From contig ML976723.1 of the NCBI GenBank assembly GCA_010015655.1, forward strand, positions 62,001 through 126,000: a stretch of 64,000 nt of DNA. Reading direction: 5' to 3'. Positions 44,728-56,559 of this stretch are shown here, one piece after another (the stretch's first letter is position 1; every line of letters starts with the position of its first letter). The stretch is from Bimuria novae-zelandiae CBS 107.79. Taxonomy: Eukaryota > Ascomycota > Dothideomycetes > Pleosporales > Didymosphaeriaceae. The notes below the pieces were generated by a model that was not told the origin of the DNA, did not search any database, and saw only the letters and a program-made list of their open reading frames with translations. Both the position numbers and the translations under genes were made by a program.

Positions 44728-44916
44728 AATGTGGGCAGGCAGGCAGGCATATAAGGACAAACAAGCTGTATTGCTATCTGCAGAAAAGAGTGTGTGGAGT
44801 GAGGAGTCTATGGGCTAAAGGAAAGCGGGCGAGAGTCTGTTTACTCAGTAGTCCGTGCACCTAGGTGGTGCCTTCTACACACCACCTCTGACGTCAGTCA
44901 CGTGGCTACACTTAAC
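44728..44916 (-). repeat. LTR-like repeat, inverted partner of 26250-26440
   Basis: On the minus strand it starts TGTTAAGTGTAGCCACGTGAC and continues through the blocks shared with 26250-26440 to CCCACATTA. Orientation is opposite to the partner 18.3 kb away. CTGCC is repeated one extra time here (GGCAGGCAGGCAGG). A solo LTR or a fragment of one is likely; no target duplication was found. Confidence 0.72.
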
Positions 44917-45480
44917 AACTAAAACGCGACGATTCACAACAGCAACTCTAGTAGCGAGAAATTATTCGACGCTCGCTATAAATACTCATCCTGCTCGATT
45001 AAACGCTCCAGACTTAGCCGTAATGTGGGAGAAAAAGGTGTGCGTTACGTAGGCAAGTCGAGTAGGGAATCTCGCCACTAGTTGAAGCGCGCTCTTGAGA
45101 CTCATAAGTCGCCATTCCTCCTCACGTCGAATGGGAATTGCAAGGATGGCCAGGCCTGGGGTGCACATAACCGGCGATAATTGTTTTCATCCAAGCTTGA
45201 TATTTCAACGTCCAGATGTCAAGGACCTCCCCATGCTTCGGGCTCGCAAAGGTGCCAGCGCAATGATCAGCCCGTCAAAACATCAAATAAATATATGTAG
45301 ATGCATCTATCAACTACAGATGCTTACATAAACAAGACTCCTAATAGTCATTTTTAAATTTCTTAGCTTCAGGACCAAAACAAAGAATGTATTCGCATAG
45401 ATATGCCTCTCAGTACGATATAAGGGATCTAGGTGCCCCAAGGCAGCAATCCACCGCTTAATCTCATTAACTAATGCCAT
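44917..45480. other. island edge without a supported gene
   Basis: Small ORFs (44855-45052 +, 45095-45331 +) have no recognisable features. Composition becomes AT-rich from about 45480. Confidence 0.5.
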
Positions 45481-46585
45481 GCTAGCATAGTTATTAATAA
45501 TTAATTAACTTAACTAAGTATTTTAGTATTATAGAAGAACGCTATAGTATAAAACTAGTATATATTTATTCTTTAGTTTTTTATTAAGTACTTAGAGTCT
45601 ATCTTATTATGAGTAAACGCTACTATTTCTACTTTAGTTAGAGGTAAAAAATCTGCCTAAACCTAGTCGCGTAGCGACTAAAGAGCTACTAGTAAGTAAG
45701 TACTTATCTTGCGCTATTTTAGCTTAAGTAAGTTATTAAACTTACTTAATATACGCTTATAATTGTAATTAAACGTAAAAATAATAAATACGTTAATAAT
45801 TAATTATGCGAGGCTAGGATATAATAACTTAAGCTATAATTAGTGCGCGACTTAAAACTTTATAATATTATTAAATAGTACTTTTACGTTTAGTGTAGCT
45901 AATAATTACGCTAGTTTTTATACTAATTACTAATAGTATCTCCGCTAGCTACTTTAATATTAATAATAGCGTCTATAGCGCTATTAATAAAGCTATCCAC
46001 TACTACTTTTAGGCGCTATAAAGGTAGCTTTAATAGCTTATAATTACGCTAATTTTTATACTTATTGCTAATAGAGTCTATAGCGTTATTAATAAAGCTA
46101 TTTGCCACTACTTTTAGGCTCCGTAAAGGTAGCACTTATAGCTTATAACTAGCCTAAATCTATAAAAAGCTAGCGTAATACTTAACTAGTAACTTGCTGT
46201 TATCTACGTACGCATTCTTATAGTATATTTTATAGTATAGGTAGAGGAGTATAGTAATATAATAATATAATAAGTTTATAATTTCAAAGTAATATTTATT
46301 TAGCTCATTTTAGCTAGCGCGTGCGTTAATCGCAAAATATATTAAAAATTTTATAGTTAACTAATTTAAACACCGTAATGATGCTATTATAGGTGTTTAA
46401 TAAGTATTTAAATACTAAAATAACTTTATAGCTTATACTAAACTTACTAAACTTACTTTTATCTTTAAGCTATTATATAGCGAGCTTTAGTAGCTAAAGT
46501 ACTTATAAGTAGTTAGTAAGTACCTACTAATTAGCTATAGTTAGCCTATTAGAGCGTATTTATAAAGGTACGTTAGTTATATAAG
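45481..46585. other. AT-rich relic, left part of an interrupted sequence
   Basis: Strongly RIP-like sequence with no readable frame. The Gypsy element at 46586 was inserted here: ATAAG at 46581-46585 recurs at 62744-62748, so this stretch originally continued directly into 62744 onward. Confidence 0.6.
45903..46150. repeat. two-copy tandem duplication
   Basis: Two diverged direct copies (about 45903-46040 and 46041-46150) both start TAATTACGCTA.TTTTTATACT and share AGCG.TATTAATAAAGCTAT and CTACTTTTAGGC. The first copy has about 30 bp extra in its middle. Confidence 0.75.
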
Positions 46586-47116
46586 TGTTATAAGGGCTCT
46601 ACGTACCTAAGCCTGGTCCGGGTTAGGGGAGAATAGGTCAAGGGTGGAGTGCCTTGCGGATATTTAGTGGTTAAAAGCTAGAAATAACCACGAGGTAGGT
46701 CTTCAGAAAATCTAATTCTATAATAAACTATAGAATAACTAACTAAGAGATTTACTAATCTATTATAAAAGATATACTTGTAGTATATTAAGTTAATTAC
46801 GAAGAGTAAGAGAAGTATAAAGAAATTATTAAACTATATACTATCTATCCTAGTCCTTGCTATTATCTAAATTACTATTATAGTCTTATTAAGCTATTAT
46901 AGTCCCTAAGACTTTTATAGTCCCTAGGACTTTCGTAGTCCCTTAGACTTTTATAGTCCCTTAGACTTCTCGCTTATGCGGGACTATATTATGTAATTAC
47001 TAATCTAAGCTACCCCGCGTCTTTATATACCCTATAATTTAGTTATTTTACTAATAATTACTTTTTTAGCGTAATTATCTAGTCTTCTTATTTTTATAGG
47101 GTTTATAATCGTAATA
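46586..47116 (-). repeat. 3' LTR of the outer Gypsy element
   Basis: It is 531 bp, TGTTATAAGGG to TAATA (the other copy keeps TAACA). It contains four near-repeats of the type TAGTCCCTWAGACTT between 46895 and 46970 and a GCTTATGCGGGACTA block shared with related LTRs in the left block. Confidence 0.9.
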
Positions 47117-47285
47117 CTATCCCCTTTTTTAAGGTTATTATCTTAATACCTTACTTTTTTACCTTATTATATTATTAGTATATAATTACTAATTTATATA
47201 AAAGTGCGCGTCTTTATATCTTAAAATAGGTTATAGCCTTCTTTTAATTTTTCTTGCCTTACTAACTATACTAAAAGCTCCTTAC

Positions 47286-47744
47286 TGTTAGGATCTGAAC
47301 ATGTATGGAACACGGAGGACCAACGGGCCTTAGTGGAAGTGACACTCGGCGGGGTCGCGTAACCGAGGTCACGTGATGTACCATCCAGCCAAGACATACT
47401 ATCCTGCCAAGATTGTGGAAGGTGTACCATCCATGGACGGCGCGACCATCCATCGGAATCTAGGGACGGTAACAAGAGAGATGGACGGTAAGGTTTACCC
47501 CCCCTTGTATATAAACCCACACGAATACCCTTATGGCATTCCTATTTAACCTGTTTATTAATCTATTGTTTAGATCTAAATAAGCAATCTTGTTAATTTA
47601 ATTGTGCTGTACACACCTTTAATACTAACGTCCTTAGTGACAGGCGCAAGCTATCACTACAACCCTCTCCCGTCCTACCAGTACTCCTGCCCGAGAACCA
47701 ACCTTAGCCCCTTAGAGAATAGCTACCTCTTTGGGAGTTTAACA
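47286..47744 (+). repeat. solo LTR, target duplication CTTAC
   Basis: A 459-bp LTR, TGTTAGGATC to TTTAACA, has CTTAC on both sides (47281-47285 and 47745-47749). It is the same family as 20950-21367 and much less mutated than the Gypsy element it interrupts. Minus ORFs inside (47266-47520) are LTR artefacts. Confidence 0.93.
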
Positions 47745-47759
47745 CTTACTTATCTATTA

Positions 47760-48180
47760 TAACTCGTCGTGCCCGTGCAGAGAAGGTGGAATCTTAAAGT
47801 CTAAAAATAATATTTAGTTATAAGTGCTATTAGAAAATAAAGTTACGTTACTTTATAGATGCTACTTCTAGGGAGTGTGCTAGCTATATTTCTGTCTACA
47901 CTCTATGTAGCCTGTGGGTTCCTGAGAAAGATTAGGAGCGTGTTTAGAGGGAAAAGCGTAAGAAGCGTTTAGAGCTTCTTCGCGCAAAAGAGTTAGCTGC
48001 TCGCCTTAAGCGTAAGCTAGCTAAAGTAGAGGAGAAAGAACATAACTATACTTAGCATAATTAATATATTACTAATACAATGAAGGCTTTAAAGAAGAAG
48101 GATCTAAAAGGTATAGCTACTATTAATAATTATAAACTATCGCGACTTGCACCTCTAAAGGCTAACTTAAGCTAATTATA
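47760..48180 (+). pseudogene. extra frame opposite to gag-pol (outer Gypsy)
   Basis: Between the 3' LTR side and the integrase end, the + strand has a frame rich in charged helical codons (a REKRKKRLELLRAKELAARLKRKLA-like pattern near 47950-48040). It is preceded by a Cys-containing segment and holds few stops. It lies on the strand opposite to gag-pol. The function is unknown, and it may be captured sequence. Confidence 0.4.
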
Positions 48181-48199
48181 GGCTAAGCTTTTTTTACTT

Positions 48200-51100
48200 A
48201 ATTTTAATCTTTTTTTATTCTTTAATCTTTTTTCTTTTTTAAATTTACTATTTAGCCTTAGTAAAACCAGTCTTTCTTTATACTAAAATTAAAGTCCTTC
48301 TATACCTCTTTATAGTTTATAAGGTTTTCTTTTAGTTCCTAAGTGTTATATTATTTGGGCTATTTCTTCTATTTTACTAAGCATTTTTACTAACCCTAGA
48401 CTATTCTTAGGTCCTTAATTTCTTTAACCTTATACCTATTATCTTCTAAATCTAACTAGATCTTAACTAAAGTATTTAGTAGTGCTAGTTCATATAATAA
48501 TTTATAAAATATTAGATATATCTTTAAACCTATTAGTAGAAGTAATTTAGTTATAATAGGTTCCTTAGTTTCTTATACTTTAAAAGGGCCTACTTAGAAG
48601 TAATTTAGTTTTCTACTAGGTTATTTTATCCTTAAAATTTTATAATAGGAAAACTTTATCTTTCCTTTTAAAAGTTAGTCCCTTAATCCTTTACTTATTT
48701 ATATTTTTAAATACTATAAAAGCTTTCTAAGTAATTTATTCATTCAAGACTTTGTAAAGTTCCTTTATTTTTTAAGCTTTATTTTGGGCTCTTATAAAAA
48801 TACTTTCTATATCTTACAGATCTTAATAAGTAATTAGCTTATATCTATAGTTAGCGTAGTGTAGGGAATACTATGTTATTCCTAACCTTATGCTATTATA
48901 TGCTAGCTAGGCTATTAGTAGTAATTCTACCTAATTATCCTGCTATTTATTAATATAGAATTATAAGTACTGTTCTAGGGTCTGATTCGTACGTTCTGCT
49001 TGTCTATTAGTCTAAGGATAAAAACTCGTTAAGAGCTTCTAATTAATACCTAGGGCTGCTATAAATATATCTTAGTATTTTAATATAAAGAGCTTGTCTC
49101 TATTAGTAATAAATTCTTTTAGTAGTCTATATTTTATAAATACTATATTATTTACTTCGTAGGCTAGTTCTTCTGCCGTTATAGATTCTTCTATAGGTCT
49201 AAACTTGGCTATCTTAGTTAAGCGGTCTACTATTACTATAATAGTATTACATATTTGTTTTATTCTTAGCTATAGCGATTTCGGGAGCTTTACTATAAAA
49301 TCCATTATTATATTTTGTTATAGTTATTTAGCTACTTTTAGTAATTATAACAGTTTATAAGGCTTATATCTCTTTAGCTTGTTCTTATAGCATGCTAAAT
49401 AGTTACTTATAACCTTAGTTACGGCCTACTTAAGTTTAGGGATAGTATATTTATTTACAATTTAACGCGTTATTTCTTTAATACTTAGGTATTCTTATTC
49501 TCTAAGCTTATATATCCTTCGGATTAGGGTTTCTTTATACCCTAGTCTTATAATAAGTCTGTTTTAATAATCTTATTATATTTAGTTAATCTTATCCTAG
49601 AATAGGTCGTATTCCTCTTATTATTTCGTGGTAAGTTAACTATAGTCCTAGAAGTCGTGTACCTCTAGTCTAGTATAATACAGACTAGCAGCGCGTACCT
49701 TAATTATTAGTTAATTATTCTTAATAGTTCTATTATTTCTTGCCTGTAAGACTATATTATATAGTTCTAGTCTATCTTTAGTAAGGTTTAATTTTTTACT
49801 TAAGGCGTGTACTGTGCCGTTAAGCGTTTCTAGTTAATAGTATATCATAAAGTTAAAGTTTACTAAGAATTTAGCCTATTATACCTATCTTTAGTTAAGC
49901 TTCTTAGTTATTATAAAGCTAGTAAGGTTTTAGTAGTCTATTTACACCTCTATTTTAAATCGTACTCTAGTAAGTTAAGCTTCTTATTATTTAAAGGCGT
50001 CTACTATCTTAAGTAGTTCCTTATTATAAACGTTATAATTAAGTTCTGCTCCTAAGAACTTTCTTAAATAGAAAAATACTAGTCTCTACTTTTTATCTTT
50101 ATATTATTATAAGAGTATCGCTCCTAGTGCGTAGTCTAATACGTCTATTTTTATCCTTATAGGTCTTCTTTGATCGTGCATCTATAATAGTAGTGCTTAT
50201 AAAAAAAAGCATTTTTAACTTCTTAAAAGCTTCTTTAGCTTCTTTTATAAAGCCTGTTTACTTATCCTTTTTCGTAAGTTCCGTTATTAGTGTTATAGGC
50301 TTAGAGTAGTTCTTAATAAACTTCTAGTAGAAGTTAATAAACCCCAAAAAGGACTAAATATCTTTTACTAATTTAGGTTCTAGCTATTCCTATATAGTAG
50401 CAATCTTTTTAGGATCCGTAGCTACCCCTTCCTATAAGATAATAAATTCTAGGTACTTTATTTTTATAACATAGAATTCGCATATATTTAGATAGAGAAG
50501 TAATTAATATTCTTTTATCTTTATAAGTACTTTCTTTACATGTTCCTTATATTCTTTAAGTGTTTTAGTAGAATAGATAAGTACGTTATTAAGATAAGCA
50601 GTATAAAATACATCTAAGTATTTATATAGTACTTTATTAATTAGCGTCTAAAACGTCGCAGGCGCGTTTATTAGTCTAAAGGGCATTACTTAGTACTTAG
50701 ATAGGCTATATTAGGTCTTAAACGCAGTCTTCCACTCGTGTCCTTTAGCTATCTATATATAGTAATATATATTATATATATTAAATTTTGTAATCTACTT
50801 AGCTCCCTAGAGTCTATCTATTAGCTCTATAATTAAGGGTAGTAAGTACTAATTTTTAATAGTAGCTTTATTTAGCTATCTATAATCTATATAGAGTTAC
50901 AGCTTGCCGTTCTTCTTAGGTACCTAAAGTATAGGAAAAGCCGCCTGGCTTTAACTTTCTTAAATGTACTATTTTACTAGATTTTTCCTTAAGTAATCCT
51001 ATACTTCTTTTTCCTAGTTTATAAATATTAATTATAGTTGTTCCAGGCGTAGCTTCGTATCCTCTACTAAAGGTATCTTATAATTTTATTTTTAGTATTC

Positions 51101-52100
51101 TAGTAGTTCTTCTTCTTTAATTTTTTCGAAGAATTCTACATATTCTTAATATTTTAGTTAAATAGTAGTAGCTTTTACCTCTTCTTTTAGGCCTAAGTAT
51201 TGTACCTATATTAGCCTTGTCTAGCCTAGATTTTCTTTTATAACTTTTATAATATTAATAGCTAAAAGTTATATAGCGCGTCCTTTAACCCGCCTTACTA
51301 AAGTATTTAGTGTTAATAAGTGTATCTTTTGTAATATACGTACTTTAGCAACCTTTAATATAGAATTTTAGCTAAGTAGTATGTTTTTTTACTAGTTAAT
51401 AATAGGGTTATGCTTTAGAAGCTAATTATAGCTAATAATTACTTGTATACTTCTAAAATCTATTATCGTAAAGCTATATTAGCTCCAGAATGTATCTAGA
51501 CTAATAAGTATTAGCGTTATTTTAAGGCGTAACTAGCCTTTATTATATCCTTAGGATATCGTCCTATCTACTATTTTTACTTATACTAGTGTTTCCTTAT
51601 TCTAGTATGGCAGGTTATATTTTTTTATTATTTTTGGGGATATTAGACATCTAGTCGCTCTAGGGTCTATTAGCGCTATTACTTAGTAACTACTAATTAT
51701 AACTTTTTTAGTTAGTTATAGGTTACTTATACCTATTTTTGCCCTTTTTGCCTTTATAGTCGCGCCTTTACTAGTAAGGTCCTTTGTCTAGTAGCGCTCT
51801 AGTTTTCTAACTCGTTATTAGCTTACTTAGTAGCGTCTTATAAAGCTTTTACTTCTTTAACCTAGGTTCGCGTAGCTTCTTTTATTTCTAAATTAGTTTT
51901 AGTCTTCTTCTATTACTTTTAATAAAGTAATTTATAGGTACTCTTAGTATTCTTAATTTATTAGACCTCCTCTTTCTTTTAGGATTCTCCGTGTCTTCTG
52001 CATCCTGTAACCAGACATTCCTAAGATTTAAGGTCTCTATATAATAGTGTTATTTCTAATACTACTGTTTATTCCTTTTAATATAGGTATACTAGGTAAT
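48200..52100 (-). pseudogene. pol of the outer Gypsy element
   Basis: On the minus strand: protease (about 51750-51500), reverse transcriptase with AYLNNVLIYS near 50580 (YLDD with Asp to Asn), RNase H (about 50150-49900), and an integrase (49750-48900) with VDRLTK, NRDKLF and RQAERTNQ motifs around 49270-48960. In-frame stops occur throughout but the frame is easy to follow, so loss was by point mutation. Confidence 0.85.
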
Positions 52101-53700
52101 CCCTATTATAGTCTAGCTATCTAATTTATTATAGGTGCTTAGGGTTCGTGCCCTCTATCTATTAGTTTCCTGCGATTGTCGCTAATCCCATATTTATGCC
52201 TTTAGGATACTAACCTATGGCTTCTTTATGTGCTTTATGCATTTAGCACTTATTATTAAAATACTTTTACTATTTTAATTCTTTATAGTGTTATGCTTAT
52301 TCGTTAGGGAAGTATTTAGAGCATTTTATTATTAGTTTATAATTATTAATAAACTTATAGTTAAAGTGTTTTAGCAATATTATTACTAGTTCCCTTTTTA
52401 TTATAAAGGAACTAGGCTACCTGCTTATATTATTTTTAAATTCTAATTTACTATCCTAGTATTAGCATATTTCCTTAGTACTTAGTAGTAATTTTATAAG
52501 TTAAAGTAGCCTTTAGCCCCTTAAGCTCGATTTTTTGCGTATAGTCCTTAGGTGTACATATTTAACTATTATATACCTAGTAGTTTCCTTCTGCTATTTA
52601 GAGAAAGACCTCGTACTCCTATACTATCCTCTATTCTATTTCTTCTAGTGTCTCTAGAACTTAAAGTTCTATATTAGAGACGTTATCTTTATTTATTCTT
52701 AGTAGCATAGGTGTTAGTGCCTATAATATAGCTATTATTACTTAAATAATTTGCGCTTTCTTACTTTGCCTGTTATTATTTTTTAAATAATCCCTTGAGA
52801 AATAACTTTATTCTCTATATCCTAAGCATGCTTTTTTTTAAAGCGTTATTTTTGTTCTTAGTTAGATAGTCTATCTTTATAGTCCTTTTACTACTTCCTA
52901 GGTTTCTATTCTTAAGCTTTATTAGCTATTATAATATCCCTATTATGGTCCTTTCGTAGTCTCTAGCACTTCTTAATATTAGGTTAAATATAATTACCTT
53001 CTCGTTTTTCTAATTATTATTTATGTAGTTAGTTATTAATCTATATAGCTGGTTTTACGAGTTCCTCTAGGTTGTCTATTAGGTTATAATAAGTAAGCTT
53101 ATCCTTAATACCTTCCTTTAGTCTATTATAGTAGGCTGCCTAAAGTAGGGCGTCGTTTTAATAAATCTTAGCTTAGAGGCGTCTAAACTTAGCTATATAC
53201 GTACTAGCTAATTTTATTTACTTAAGCCTTTATATCTTGCGTTAGTCTTATTTTTCCTTATTAACTTCACTAAATATAATTTAGATTTATTCCTTAAAGG
53301 ATGCCTAGTCCTTAAACACTTTCTTAATTTTATTACTATATTCCGCGATGTTATCTTCGTTCTCTAGGTAATCCTTAGTAAGGAGTTATAGCTATTTAGC
53401 TATTTTACCTTTTATATATATGCCTGCTACTAGGAGTTTTACCTACTTTATTCTAAAGATAACTTTATTATATTAGTAGTATAGTTCTATATTTATAAGG
53501 AAAGCCTTAAGTCCTTCTTTTTTACCTTTATAAATCTTAGAAACTTTAAATAATATCCTTCCTATACTTATAATAGCTAGAACGTAATTTATTAGTTTAG
53601 CTAGCAACTCTTTAAGCTACTATATTTTTTTAGTCTAATTAGCTAATACTATTATAGTATTTATAGTTAGTGTAAAAGCCGCGCTTCCTGTTAGGACTCT
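52100..53700 (-). pseudogene. gag of the outer Gypsy element
   Basis: The minus strand carries a Retrotrans_gag-type segment near 53050-53220 (an AYYNRLKEGIKDKL-like pattern) and a decayed C-terminal part. Internal sequence begins at 53756 with a block, CTCTAACTACCT, that resembles the start of the internal region at 893. This is a candidate primer-binding site shared by the family. Confidence 0.7.
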
Positions 53701-53756
53701 TACTATAGTAGCTATCGTGGCTATTTTTATTATTTTAAACCTTTAGGTAGTTAGAG

Positions 53757-54244
53757 TGTTACAAGGGCTCTACGTACCTAAGCCTAGTCTAGGTTAGGGG
53801 AGGATAGGTTAAGGTTGGAGTGTTTTGCAAATATTTAGTAGTTAAAAGCTAAAAATAGCTATAAGGTAGGTCTTAAAAATAATCTAATTCTATAATAAAC
53901 TATAGAATAACTAACTAGGGGATTTACTAATCTATTATAAGAAATATACTCGTAGTATATTAAGTTAACTATAAAGAGTAGGAGAAGTATAAAGAAATTA
54001 TTAGACTATATACTATCTATCCTAGTCCTTACTATTATCTAAATTGCTATTATAGTCCTGCTAAGCCATTATAGTCCCTAGGACTTCCGTAGTCCCTTAG
54101 ACTTTCGTAGTCCCTTGGACTTCTCGCTTATGCGGGACTACATTACGTGACTACTAATCTAAGCTGCCCCGCGTCTTCGTGTGTCCCGCAACCCGGTTAT
54201 TTCGCTAATAATTACTTTCTTAGCGTAATTGTCTGGTCTCCTTG
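53757..54244 (-). repeat. 5' LTR of the outer Gypsy element (first part)
   Basis: It starts TGTTACAAGGGCTC and is interrupted at 54245 by the second Gypsy element; CCTTG at 54240-54244 recurs at 62713-62717. The remaining 26 bp of the LTR, ending TAACA, follow at 62718-62743. Confidence 0.9.
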
Positions 54245-54445
54245 TGTAAGGCACTTTGTGGCAGGCAATTCGGATCAGGGTGAACGTGTATATTAGACAA
54301 ATCCTTGCCGGATGTCAAAGGGTCTATAGAGGAATATATAGTCTACACCACGTGACTGAGCCGGGGCAGCTCCGGTGGAGGCCCGAGAGAGATCCGGAGG
54401 ATCTCCGAGGGTCGCCTTTTATAGGGGTCAAGAATGTCCCTGACA
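54245..54445 (-). repeat. 3' LTR of the nested Gypsy element
   Basis: It is 201 bp and differs from the right copy by transitions only at the positions compared, for example GTGGCAGGCAATTCGG versus ATAGCAGGCAATTTAG. It keeps more C and G than the right copy. Confidence 0.93.
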
Positions 54446-55080
54446 ACTGCCCCCCCTCCTAAAGAAGGACTTGTCCCGAGTCCGCTATGCTAGCCTATGT
54501 CCCTCTATAAAGTAGTAGTAGATTAGCTATAGCGTCGCGTTAGGTTATCGCCGCGGTAATTACGTGCTTATGTAAATTGCTAAACTCTAAGAAAACTCGC
54601 TATTAGAGAAACCTATATTAAGAGAAGCGCCTTACACCCTAAGTAGTTTACGTAAGCCTATTACTAGCTTGGTAACGCTAGGCCTACTAGGTTCTAGAGG
54701 GAGGGTAATTACTATTCGCCTTGCGTCCGTTGCATATCTCGCTTAGGAGATATAATTATAGTAGGTAGTTACTGTATAATTAGTAGGTAATTACCTTACT
54801 TTAATTACTAAGTAAATTTCTTTAGTAACTGTTGCCTAACTAGTGTGTTTATAACACCGTGACATTTTAGAATTAAAGTGGGTTAAACGGGCAGGCGTTA
54901 AAGCGCGGCTAGTAAGGCGTTGGTATTAGTTAGGTAAGTGGATGCGCATTTGAGTTTAGGATATAGAGGTAGGTATAAAGGTAAGCCCTTTTTTATGTTT
55001 AGGCTTCCTTTAATATCCCTTCTTTGCTTCTCTTATTATTGTGCTCTAACTTTGCCTATTCTACTTTAGTTACTACTTCT
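54446..55080. other. non-coding part next to the 3' LTR
   Basis: Purine/pyrimidine tract, then AT-shifted sequence without a readable frame, inside the nested Gypsy element. Confidence 0.5.
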
Positions 55081-56450
55081 TTATTATGCCTTAAATTAAC
55101 CTTATTAAGCTTAAGAGCGTGTCTAGCGCTTCTCTATTAGCCTTTTTACTTACTATGCCGCCCAATCTAGAGGCGCAGCTAACTCTAGTTTAGCCATAAT
55201 AAGCTTTAACACTAGTGTTATAGCAAGCGGTTTCTGCTACTTTGCTATTTTATTAGCTAATTTTTTTAAGTGTAAACTATACCTTATATTGCTTATAACG
55301 TTAAGTAAGAGTGCTCCTAATAGGACGCTAGGTAGCTTTATGTATATGCTATTTCTTTAGCAAGACGTTGTGTGCAAGTGGCGCGCCTTAATAAGCTCTA
55401 TATATAAGTGCTACACTTCTGCGAAGATCTCTGGATATTTATTAGTCAGTAACTGTCCTCGTGCCGAAGGCTTCCTAAGGTTGTCTCTAACCCCTTTCCA
55501 GCCTAAGCCGCAGTTTCGTTACGTAATAAATATCTTTTACTTCCTCGTAAGGCGTGCGAGTAGTAAGACTACCGCCTATCTTAAAGCGCGTAAGGCTAAG
55601 GGCATTATAGATAACCCTCTAGAGCTATTACTAGTTAACTATAAGCACGCGGCCTAGAAGGCTTAAAACAACGCGTTTATTTATATATGTAGCCTGCGGG
55701 ACGCCTTTAACGTTAACGTAAAGGAGCATAAGCGATTAGTAGAGTAACCTGCGTATAAGGGCTCTAAGGTTGCTTTTTAAAAGGCTCGCCAGTTCTCTAC
55801 TAGGCAGAACCTGAAGTAGTTTAAGGTATGTTATTATAGTAACCCTGCTACTTCCCGCTATCTGTCTAAGGACTTTCCTAACTGTTTCCACAGTTAGGAA
55901 TTGGCTCGGCTGGCTTAGGCGCTCCTAATAATATTGTTATTAACCTAACCTAGGAGCACTTTTTCCGCACTAGTAAGGCAAGTAATCGCGACAAGCGTTA
56001 GTACTATTTTGGCGCTTATGTGCCTAATAGGCAAGGGCTAAAAAGCCCTGTAAAGTCTTGACTAGGAAGCGTTGTCCGAGAGGATCCTTTTTAGCCCAGC
56101 CCTAAGCAGGACTAAGGTGTGTAAGTCTGCTAACTCCCCTTAGGGGTGTCGCGGCTCGCCTTAGGTCTTAAGACGGGCTGAGTTAGTTAGTTCTCTTAGC
56201 TTCTAGGCTACTTTATCTATAAGCTAGAGCCCCTGTTTTGTGCATATAGAATTTATAGTCTTAAGGAATTTAATCTACTTATATAACTACTTTTTATATG
56301 CTTATAATATGTGCGCGCCTCGCCTGTTACCTTTAGTAATATATAAAGGGCTTTCCTGCATAACTTAGTTATAAAGATTCTTATTCTCTATTGTCCCCCT
56401 TTCCTGCGCCAGGGCCGTCCCGGCCCTGTGCTATTTCCTTTTTGGGTAAC
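55080..56450 (+). pseudogene. extra long frame opposite to gag-pol (nested Gypsy)
   Basis: On the + strand one frame can be followed from about 55157 to beyond 56300 with scattered TAG/TAA, including 95 codons without any stop (55370-55657: MCKWRALISS start, SNCPRAEGFL, KARKAKGIID). It lies between the integrase end and the 3' LTR, opposite to gag-pol. I recognise no domain. Additional antisense ORFs are known in some Gypsy elements; this may be such a gene or a captured host fragment. Confidence 0.45.
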
Positions 56451-56559
56451 GTCCTTAGGGGAACGCTAGTATTCTTTAAGGATTTCCTCGTAGCTATTAA
56501 GGTAGGATGCGATTTCCTACGTCGCGTCTTTGTTAGACTATCCTAGCTATTTTACAAGG

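Noticed and set aside
47266..47520. Minus ORFs of 60-84 codons
   Set aside because: They are inside the solo LTR with CTTAC duplication.
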